DNA of 11,511 nucleotides from Micavibrio_C sp964577255 (GTDB lineage Bacteria > Pseudomonadota > Alphaproteobacteria > Micavibrionales > Micavibrionaceae): positions 1-11,511 of the forward strand of contig CAZNYM010000051.1 of the NCBI GenBank assembly GCA_964577255.1, written 5' to 3'. Positions 1-6,928 of this stretch are shown here, piece by piece (position 1 is the stretch's first letter; each line of letters opens with the position of its first letter). The translations under genes were made by a program, and so were the position numbers. The notes beneath the pieces were generated by a model that made no database searches, had not been told where the DNA came from, and was given only the letters and a program-made list of their open reading frames with translations.

Positions 1-54
1 GTTGCCGTTCATGTTGACGACGTTTCCCGAGCGCAGGTCCTGAGCGAATTTCAT
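1..54 (-). CDS. efp: Elongation factor P, N-terminal fragment (cut by left edge)
   Basis: Eighteen codons from an ATG at 54 read MKFAQDLRSGNVVNMNGN. This fits the start of bacterial EF-P (typically MK-A-ELR-GNV followed by a short turn), and the frame is open to the window edge. EF-P binds the ribosome and relieves stalling at polyproline stretches. In EarP-type organisms it is activated by rhamnosylation of an arginine near residue 32, which lies outside the window. The call rests on this short match plus the earP gene directly upstream, because earP and efp are usually neighbours. The ATG has an AAGGA ribosome binding site 9 nt upstream, lying over the earP stop codon. Whether the modification residue is Arg, as EarP would require, cannot be seen here. 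Confidence 0.85.
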   Translation of the reverse strand, partial: MKFAQDLRSGNVVNMNGN

Positions 55-63
55 GATTTTAAA

Positions 64-68
64 TCCTT
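64..68 (-). promoter_or_regulatory. Ribosome binding site of efp
   Basis: The minus strand reads AAGGA, 9 nt before the efp ATG. It overlaps the earP TAA stop (67-69), so efp translation probably follows directly from earP on the same message. Confidence 0.6.
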
Positions 69-1172
69 ACTTTGTCATCTGGCTTTCTATAAAGCGGAGC
101 AGACGGGTGGCCAGATCGCTCGTCTTCTCCTGCCGCGCCGCCCAGTCCCGGGCATGGACGCTTAGGGCGGGGAGGCTTTCGTAAAAAGCGGTGAACGCTT
201 CCCCACAGCGGGGGGATTGATTCCACATCAGCGTGAATTGTGCAAGAGATTCCGCGTCTTGAGCCGCCATTCCGGCCTTGTAACAGGCCAAAAAGGCCGC
301 AAGCTTGGGAATATGGGCGGCTTTTTCCTGCTTATAGATATCCCAGACCAAAGGCCGCCCGGCCCACAGGGCCCGCACCAGCGAATCCTCGCCGCGCACG
401 AAATTCAGACCGCAGGTCCATAACAGCCGGTCGTAACCGGGCTGTGGCAGGAACGGGGTTTCGTGCACAAACCCGGGCCGGACGTCCGGCAGGGGCGCGG
501 CCCCGGCCGGCACGAACAGGCGGACGGGTTTCCCGGCCAGAGCCTGCAGCAAAGCGGGCACCGGCGCGGCCGGGTAGCAGAACAGGCTGATGTCGAGGAT
601 GGCGGGATCAAGCGGCGGCAGATCCCAGCGCGCGCGCCATTCATTCTGGGCCCCGGTATCGGCCTGAAAAGCGTCGCGGTCCCGGGCCAGCCCGTCCTCG
701 CGTACGAGGCCCCCTGTACGCTCTGTAAATCCCGGAAAGAAAAGGGTTTTCATCAGACCGTTGGTAGGGTGTACGGAAGGGTGCGCGTGCCGGGTTTCGA
801 CCCAGTCCTCGGCGCTCAGATACTCAAGGTCGATCCATACCGGCGCCGGGGCGGCTTTGATCATTTTTTCGACCACGAAGTCGGGAAGATCGCAGGCGAA
901 AGCCTCGATCACCGCCCGGCCCGACGCGCCGTAAAGTGCGGGCAGCGTCGCCTCGTCCCAGCGCAGCACAATGACGCCCTCTATCTCCTGAACCGCGGCA
1001 TTTTGCTGCACCCCGGGCCGCAGCCGGGCGAAGGCCGCCAGATCGTCGACGATCAGGCGCGCGGCCCATCCCCGCTCGGCCGCGAGCTGCCGCGCCAGAC
1101 GCCAGCAAACGCCGATGTCGCCGTAATTATCGACGACACGGCAGAAAATATCGATGCTGCTTTGCTGCGGGC

Positions 1173-1176
<4 letters not shown>
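67..1176 (-). CDS. earP: EF-P arginine rhamnosyltransferase EarP
   Basis: This 369-aa protein belongs to the EarP (formerly DUF2331) family, GT-B glycosyltransferases that move rhamnose from dTDP-L-rhamnose to an arginine of elongation factor P in the cytoplasm. The N-terminus carries the family signature DIFCRVVDNYGDIG; Asp16 and Asp20 match the two essential aspartates known from Pseudomonas EarP (D13, D17). Other family blocks are EAFACDLPDF (91-100) and WIDLEYLSAEDW (114-125). The nucleotide-sugar site RGEDS (261-265, with Glu263 matching the known essential Glu) is followed by WAGRPLVWDIY (271-281). The length is normal for the family. The ATG start overlaps the pepA stop (ATGA, 4 nt) and lacks a clear Shine-Dalgarno, which suggests translational coupling. 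efp follows after 12 nt. EarP is best known from beta- and gammaproteobacteria, so its presence in this probable alphaproteobacterium is unusual. Confidence 0.95.
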
Positions 1177-2678
<1,502 letters not shown>

Positions 2679-2742
2679 GGCAGCCTCCTGAGGACAAAGT
2701 TATCCGGGTGAATTCTTTTATTTTCCGGGAATAGACTATAGG
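2679..2742. promoter_or_regulatory. Divergent pepA / lptF intergenic region
   Basis: The 64 bp between the two divergent starts must hold both promoters unless lptFG is read from inside pepA. On the plus strand TAGACTATA (2732-2740) could serve as a -10 box close to the lptF ATG, but I see no good -35. On the minus strand GATAAC (2699-2704) is a possible -10 for pepA, again without a convincing -35. Two CCGGG motifs, each followed within 3 nt by AAT, begin at 2704 and 2725. Their 21-bp spacing, about two helical turns, could be a regulator site. The promoter assignment is weak. Confidence 0.35.
2684..2689 (-). promoter_or_regulatory. Ribosome binding site of pepA
   Basis: A perfect AGGAGG on the minus strand ends 5 nt before the pepA ATG and fixes that start. 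Confidence 0.8.
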
Positions 2743-3927
2743 ATGCCGGCTGTGAAAGCGACAGCCCCGATCATCAGCCGCTATGTTTTTCGCAATCTTG
2801 CCATCGCCACGGCCGTAATCGCCCTGGCACTGGCGGGGATCATCCTGTTAACCCAGTCCCTGCGCTTCCTCGAACTGATCATCAGCGCCGGGGCCTCGGG
2901 CGGGACGTTCTTCATGCTCAGCCTGCTGGCGCTGCCGCGCTTTCTCGAGGTCATCCTGCCGGTCGCTCTGCTGACCGCCATCCTGTTCGTCTACAACCGC
3001 ATGGCGCTCGATTCGGAGATGACGGTGCTGCGCAGCGTCGGCTTTTCCCCGCTGCGCCTCGCGCGCCCGGCGCTGGCCCTGACGGGGGTCGTGGTGTTGC
3101 TGCTGTTCGCGGCCACGTTCTGGCTGTCGCCGCTTTCCGTCAGCAGCATGCAGCAGCTGCGCCAGGTGATTAAAGCCCAGTATTCCGTGATGCTGTTCCG
3201 CGAAGGCGTGTTCAACGCGCTGGGGCCGGGCCTGACGGTTTTTGTGCGCAAAACCGAGCCTAATGGCGAGCTGCGCGGCCTGATGATCCACGATTCGCGC
3301 CCGCCGCGCCCGGGCGATGCAGCCAGCAAGGCACCGCGCGAGGGCCCCGTGACCATCCTCGCCCAGCGCGGCACGCTGGCAGTGACGGCGCAGGGACAGG
3401 AAGTGATCGTCTATGATGGTTCCCGCCAGTCGCTCAATCCCGACAACGGCGCCCTCAACCGCCTGGATTTCAGCCGCTACACCATCGACCTACCCGAGGC
3501 CAGCAACCCGGTGCGCCAGCGCTGGCGCGAGCCCGAGGAGCGCACCTTCTGGGAATTGCTGCACCCCGACCCGCTCGACGCCCGCGACGTCAAAAGCCGC
3601 CGCGACTTCACCGCCGAGCTGCACCGGCGGCTGATCAGCCCCTTCATCGCCCCGGTGTTCGCGGTGACGGCGCTGTGCTTCATGCTGTTCGCCTCGGGCG
3701 AACGGCGCGGCCAGAGCCGCCGCATGATCTTGGCCGTCCTGTGCTGCCTGGCGGTGCAGGCCGCCTATATGGCGCTGTTCCAGAAAGCCGCCGACAGCGT
3801 GATCGCCCTGCTGCTGATGTATGTCGCAGTGCTGGGGCCGCTCGGGCTTGGGCTGGCGGTGCTGGCGGGCCATCTCGACCCCGCTGCGATCCCGCGCTTT
3901 TTTGCGCAGCAAAGGCGGGCGCCATGA
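2743..3927 (+). CDS. lptF: LPS export ABC transporter permease LptF
   Basis: This 394-aa YjgP/YjgQ-family permease is one of the two inner-membrane subunits of LptB2FG, which extracts lipopolysaccharide from the inner membrane and passes it to LptC/LptA. It has three N-terminal membrane segments (about 15-37, 58-85, 106-130) and a beta-jellyroll periplasmic domain (about 131-295). Three C-terminal segments follow (about 298-318, 327-347, 353-376). The cytoplasmic coupling motif SEMTVLRSVGFS (91-102) is where the LptB ATPase docks in this family. The protein is slightly longer than the E. coli one (about 366 aa), with a Pro/Arg-rich insertion near 186-200. The ATG at 2743 is preceded only by a weak TAGG; a GTG three codons later is an alternative. 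lptG follows with a 4-nt overlap. The order of this and the next gene (LptF, then LptG) follows the usual operon and the sequence character of each. Confidence 0.93.
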   Translation: MPAVKATAPIISRYVFRNLAIATAVIALALAGIILLTQSLRFLELIISAGASGGTFFMLSLLALPRFLEVILPVALLTAILFVYNRMALDSEMTVLRSVGFSPLRLARPALALTGVVVLLLFAATFWLSPLSVSSMQQLRQVIKAQYSVMLFREGVFNALGPGLTVFVRKTEPNGELRGLMIHDSRPPRPGDAASKAPREGPVTILAQRGTLAVTAQGQEVIVYDGSRQSLNPDNGALNRLDFSRYTIDLPEASNPVRQRWREPEERTFWELLHPDPLDARDVKSRRDFTAELHRRLISPFIAPVFAVTALCFMLFASGERRGQSRRMILAVLCCLAVQAAYMALFQKAADSVIALLLMYVAVLGPLGLGLAVLAGHLDPAAIPRFFAQQRRAP

Positions 3928-5033
3928 CCCTGGGCCTGCGCTCCTGCCGCGTGCTGAACCGCTATCTGGCGGGACTTTACCTGCGCAACCTGCTGATCGT
4001 CGTGCTGGCGCTGCTGGCGGTCATCTACATGTTCGACACGCTGGAATTGCTGCGCCGGGCCAGCAAGCAGGACGGCGTTCCTACTGGGCTGGTCCTGACC
4101 ATGGGGCTCCTCAAGCTGCCCGACGTAGGCCAGCAGCTTTTCCCCTTCGGCGTGCTGTTCAGCGCGCTGTTCACCTTCTGGCAGCTCACGCGTCGGCACG
4201 AGCTGGTGGTGGTGCGGGCTGTCGGGCTGTCGGCATGGCAGTTCCTGCTGCCGGTGCTGGCGACCGCCTTTGCTGCGGGCGTGCTGCTAAGCACCGTGAT
4301 AAACCCGATGGGCGCCCTGCTGCTGAGCCGGTACGAGCAACTGGAAAGCGAACATCTCAGCCTGCGTAAAAGCCAGGTCACTTTGCTGCGCGAGGGGCTG
4401 TGGCTGCGCCAGACCGGGGAGGGCGGGCATGTCATCCTGCACGCCGCCAAGGTCAGCCTGCCGGCCTGGGAGCTGCAGGATGTGATGGTGCTGTATTTCA
4501 ATGGCCAGGACGAGCTAGCCCGCCGCCTGGACGCCAAACGCGCCCGCCTGGAGCCACAGCAATGGGTGTTCCAGGACGTCCTGAGCCACTACCCGCGCCA
4601 GCAGCGGGGGGAAAAAATGGCGCTGGTCATCCTGCCTACCGATCTGACGGCCGAGGAGATTGAGGAAAGCTTCGCCAACCCGGAGGCGCTGTCCTTCTGG
4701 AAGCTGCCCGGCTTCATCCATACCCTTGAGGAAACAGGCTTCGATGCCGCCCGCGTGCGTGTTTATTTTCAGAATCTTATCGCCCAGCCGGTACTGTTCG
4801 TAGCCATGATCTTCCTGGCCGCCGCCGTGGCCCTGCGCCCGCCGCGGCAGCGCAATCCGCTGGGGCTGATCCTGGCGGGCGTGCTGGCGGGATTTTTTGT
4901 CTTCTTCCTGTCGAATTTCCTGCAGGCCCTGGGCGCCACGCACCAGATCCCCGTGCTGCTGGCGGCCTGGGCCACACCGCTTGTGTGCCTGCTCCTGGGC
5001 GCGACAGCGGTGATGAGCCTCGAGGACGGATGA
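3924..5033 (+). CDS. lptG: LPS export ABC transporter permease LptG
   Basis: This 369-aa protein is the partner of LptF in the LptB2FG LPS extractor of the inner membrane. It shares the family layout: three N-terminal membrane segments (about 20-40, 58-86, 106-127), a periplasmic beta domain (about 130-280) and three C-terminal segments (about 284-303, 311-332, 342-362). The coupling motif HELVVVRAVGLS (92-103) matches the SEMTVLRSVGFS motif of LptF. The ATG at 3924 shares ATGA with the lptF stop and has AAAGG 8 nt upstream. The frame stays open to the left into lptF, but the N-terminus from 3924 (LNRYLAGLYLRN) aligns with the family, so a longer protein is unlikely. No terminator is evident after the stop, so transcripts may run on into the mlaA leader. 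Confidence 0.94.
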   Translation: MTLGLRSCRVLNRYLAGLYLRNLLIVVLALLAVIYMFDTLELLRRASKQDGVPTGLVLTMGLLKLPDVGQQLFPFGVLFSALFTFWQLTRRHELVVVRAVGLSAWQFLLPVLATAFAAGVLLSTVINPMGALLLSRYEQLESEHLSLRKSQVTLLREGLWLRQTGEGGHVILHAAKVSLPAWELQDVMVLYFNGQDELARRLDAKRARLEPQQWVFQDVLSHYPRQQRGEKMALVILPTDLTAEEIEESFANPEALSFWKLPGFIHTLEETGFDAARVRVYFQNLIAQPVLFVAMIFLAAAVALRPPRQRNPLGLILAGVLAGFFVFFLSNFLQALGATHQIPVLLAAWATPLVCLLLGATAVMSLEDG

Positions 5034-5038
5034 TGATA

Positions 5039-5065
5039 TTTTTGCAACAACTCCCAGTTTTTGCA
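5039..5065 (+). repeat. Direct repeat TTTTTGCA x2
   Basis: TTTTTGCA occurs at 5039-5046 and again at 5058-5065. The starts are 19 bp apart, so both copies lie on nearly the same helix face, just after the lptG stop and just upstream of the candidate mlaA promoter. This could be a regulator site or chance. Confidence 0.35.
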
Positions 5066-5075
5066 CCCCGGGTGA

Positions 5076-5102
5076 TTGACCGCCCCGGAATCCCGATATA
5101 AC
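5076..5102 (+). promoter_or_regulatory. Candidate sigma70-type promoter for mlaA
   Basis: TTGACC (5076-5081) and TATAAC (5097-5102) each match the consensus at five of six bases. The spacer is 15 bp, shorter than the usual 17. The expected transcript start near 5109 would give mlaA a leader of about 160 nt. Confidence 0.45.
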
Positions 5103-5121
5103 CATTGGAAAGTAAAGGATT

Positions 5122-5175
5122 CTTGGCTCGCAAACGGCGGTACGGCCCGGCTTTACCGCCCGGACGTTAACCAAG
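5122..5175 (+). other. Imperfect hairpin in the mlaA leader
   Basis: The core pairs GGCGGTA (5136-5142) with TACCGCC (5154-5160) around an 11-nt loop. AAC (5133-5135) can pair with GTT (5166-5168) across a 5-nt bulge, and CTTGG (5122-5126) with CCAAG (5171-5175). No T-run follows, so it is not an intrinsic terminator. It may be a leader RNA structure; I do not recognise a known riboswitch. Confidence 0.35.
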
Positions 5176-5270
5176 TTGTAAGCCAAAGCTGATTTACTCC
5201 TGTATGGGACCTTGGGCCTGACCCGGGGAAGATATTGGAAATTCAACACTTGCGTCTTACGGATGGCACC

Positions 5271-6041
5271 ATGTTCCAGCTTTTTCAAAAACCGACCCGC
5301 CTGCTTCTGAGCGCCCTTTTTTGTGCAGGCCTGGCTGCCTGCTCCACGACCGGTACGGGCGACAGCGCCGAGATTTACGACCCGATGGAGGGTTTCAACC
5401 GCGGGGTTTTCGCCTTCAACGAGGCCGTGGACGATGTGCTGATCGAGCCGGTGGCCCGCGGCTACCGCTATGTGACGCCCCAGCCCGTGCGCACGGGCGT
5501 GACCAATTTCCTGCGCAACCTGCGCAGCCCGCTGATCGTCGCCAACCAGTTGCTGCAGGGTGACATCGGCGGCACCGGCGAAGGCATCGCCCGCTTCGCC
5601 ATCAACAGCACCGTGGGCGTGGTCGGTCTGATCGACGTCGCCGCCATGGCGGGCATGCCTTACGAACCCGAGGATTTCGGCCAGACTCTGGGTGTCTGGG
5701 GCGCCGGGCACGGATTCTATGTGGTTCTGCCTCTGATGGGCCCCTCCTCGCTGCGTGACGCGGTGGGCATGGCGGTCGACAGCTACGCCGATCCCCTGCG
5801 CATCTACCTCTTCAACACCGACAACGAGGGCTGGCACTACGCCCGCATCGGCCTAAGCGCGCTCGACCAGCGCACCGAACTTCTGGACGCGCTTGAGGAC
5901 CTGCAGAAAAACTCGCTGGATTACTACGCCGCCCTGCGCAGCGCCTACGTTCAGCGCCGCGAGGCCCAGGTCAGCGACCAGGGCACCGGCAGCCTGAGCG
6001 CCGGGCCGGCCATCCCCGATTATGACGAAGGTGCCGAATAA
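5271..6041 (+). CDS. mlaA: Phospholipid-transport outer-membrane lipoprotein MlaA (VacJ)
   Basis: This 256-aa VacJ/MlaA-family protein is the outer-membrane component that, with a porin in E. coli, removes phospholipids from the outer leaflet and hands them to MlaC. The N-terminus is a lipoprotein signal: FQKPTR, a hydrophobic stretch and lipobox LAAC, which makes Cys24 the lipidated residue. The family core starts with YDPMEGFNRGVFAFNEAVDD and continues with NFLRNLRSP, YEPEDFGQTLGVWG and PLMGPSSLRDAVG. The polar, Asp/Glu-containing tail is typical of alphaproteobacterial forms. I chose the ATG at 5271 because it puts the lipobox at the usual distance; GGA lies 7 nt upstream. An in-frame TTG at 5235, preceded by GGGGAAG, would add 12 residues and is a real alternative. 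A strong terminator follows the stop, so mlaA is probably the last gene of its transcript. Confidence 0.95.
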   Translation: MFQLFQKPTRLLLSALFCAGLAACSTTGTGDSAEIYDPMEGFNRGVFAFNEAVDDVLIEPVARGYRYVTPQPVRTGVTNFLRNLRSPLIVANQLLQGDIGGTGEGIARFAINSTVGVVGLIDVAAMAGMPYEPEDFGQTLGVWGAGHGFYVVLPLMGPSSLRDAVGMAVDSYADPLRIYLFNTDNEGWHYARIGLSALDQRTELLDALEDLQKNSLDYYAALRSAYVQRREAQVSDQGTGSLSAGPAIPDYDEGAE

Positions 6042-6071
6042 GGCCCGGATTCATGATTGTTAACAATACGG

Positions 6072-6103
6072 AAGACGGGGCTGTGGAAGGCCCCGTCTTT
6101 TTT
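6072..6103 (+). terminator. Intrinsic terminator after mlaA
   Basis: A perfect 10-bp stem pairs AAGACGGGGC (6072-6081) with GCCCCGTCTT (6090-6099) around an 8-nt loop. The stem runs into six T's (6098-6103). It begins 30 nt after the mlaA stop and is a textbook Rho-independent terminator. Confidence 0.93.
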
Positions 6104-6130
6104 GTCAAGTTCATGGAATTTCTTGATAAT
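6102..6130 (+). promoter_or_regulatory. Sigma70-type promoter of mlaC
   Basis: TTGTCA (6102-6107) and GATAAT (6125-6130) each match the consensus at five of six bases and are exactly 17 bp apart. The -35 box overlaps the last two T's of the mlaA terminator. The expected start near 6137 gives mlaC a leader of about 80 nt. Confidence 0.7.
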
Positions 6131-6214
6131 ATACGGTCTTTATGCCAAAGATTTTCCCCATTGATGACCTAGATTGAATTGGTAGCCACGGCTGTAGAAG
6201 GACTTTGCCGCAGC

Positions 6215-6922
6215 ATGCGCAGAAGCGTTGAAACGATGCCCGACACAAGAACCCTCCTGCCTCTGGGGGTGTTTTTGTTCCTGTTCTGCCTGTTCCCGGT
6301 TCAGGCCCGCGCTTTCGATTCCGGCTTCAGCGCCGCTTATTTCTCCCCCGCTCTCTACGACAGCCCGACCGGCGCCTATGTCCACCGCGCCAACGGCGGC
6401 AATGTCGGCCCGGGCGCGCAGAAATTCATCGAAGGCATGGCCAGCCGCGCGCTGGATTTCCTGGGAAACGCTACGATGAGCCAGGATCAGAAGAAGGATC
6501 ACTTCCGCAAGCTCCTGCTCGACAGCTTTGATCTTGAAACCATCGGGCGCTTCACGCTCGGGCGCTACTGGCGCACATCCACCCCGGCGCAGCAACAGGA
6601 ATACCAGAAACTGTTCCGCAACATGGTGGTTGAGGTCTATGCCACGCGCTTCGGCGAATACAAAGGCCAGAAATTCGAAGCCCGCTCCTTCCGCGTCGAC
6701 AACGACAGCGACACCATCGTCACCTCCTTCATCATCCCCGACAGCGGACCGGAGGTGCAGGTCGACTGGCGCGTGCGCTATAAGAACGGGCGCTACCAGA
6801 TCGTCGATGTCATCGTTGAGGGAGTCAGCATGTCAGTGACCCAGCGCTCCGACTTTTCTTCTGTGATCCAGCGCGGCGGCGGCGACGTGCAGGTGCTGCT
6901 CACCTACCTCAAGAACCAGTAA
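6215..6922 (+). CDS. mlaC: Periplasmic phospholipid shuttle MlaC (Ttg2D family)
   Basis: This 235-aa MlaC/Ttg2D-family protein is the soluble periplasmic carrier that moves phospholipid between MlaA at the outer membrane and the MlaFEDB ABC complex at the inner membrane. It has a Sec signal peptide with a probable cut at ARA|FD (after Ala33). Family blocks follow: FDLETIGRFTLGRYWR (105-120), RFGEYKGQKFEARSF, VDWRVRYKNGRYQIVDVIVE and GVSMSVTQRSDFSSVIQRGG, all very typical of alphaproteobacteria. The start is uncertain. ATG 6215 has AGAAGGA 12 nt upstream, a rather long gap. ATG 6236 (7 residues shorter) also keeps a usable signal peptide, and a TTG at 6179 opens the frame further. It has its own promoter after the mlaA terminator. 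The ABC subunits mlaE, mlaF and mlaD are not in the window. The gene ends 6 nt from the convergent DotA/TraY gene. Confidence 0.94.
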   Translation: MRRSVETMPDTRTLLPLGVFLFLFCLFPVQARAFDSGFSAAYFSPALYDSPTGAYVHRANGGNVGPGAQKFIEGMASRALDFLGNATMSQDQKKDHFRKLLLDSFDLETIGRFTLGRYWRTSTPAQQQEYQKLFRNMVVEVYATRFGEYKGQKFEARSFRVDNDSDTIVTSFIIPDSGPEVQVDWRVRYKNGRYQIVDVIVEGVSMSVTQRSDFSSVIQRGGGDVQVLLTYLKNQ

Positions 6923-6928
6923 ACATCC

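Noticed and set aside
3675..3923. An upstream extension of the lptG frame inside lptF.
   Set aside because: The extra residues are out-of-frame lptF sequence. The N-terminus from the ATG at 3924 fits the family and has the ATGA overlap and a ribosome binding site.
5034..5270. A possible small gene or known riboswitch between lptG and mlaA.
   Set aside because: I found no short frame with a ribosome binding site and family features, and the hairpin does not match any riboswitch I can recall.
4515..5837. A 440-codon minus-strand open frame over lptG, the mlaA leader and mlaA.
   Set aside because: It spans two real genes and a leader region on the other strand. Its product is His/Gln/Arg-rich with no family features.
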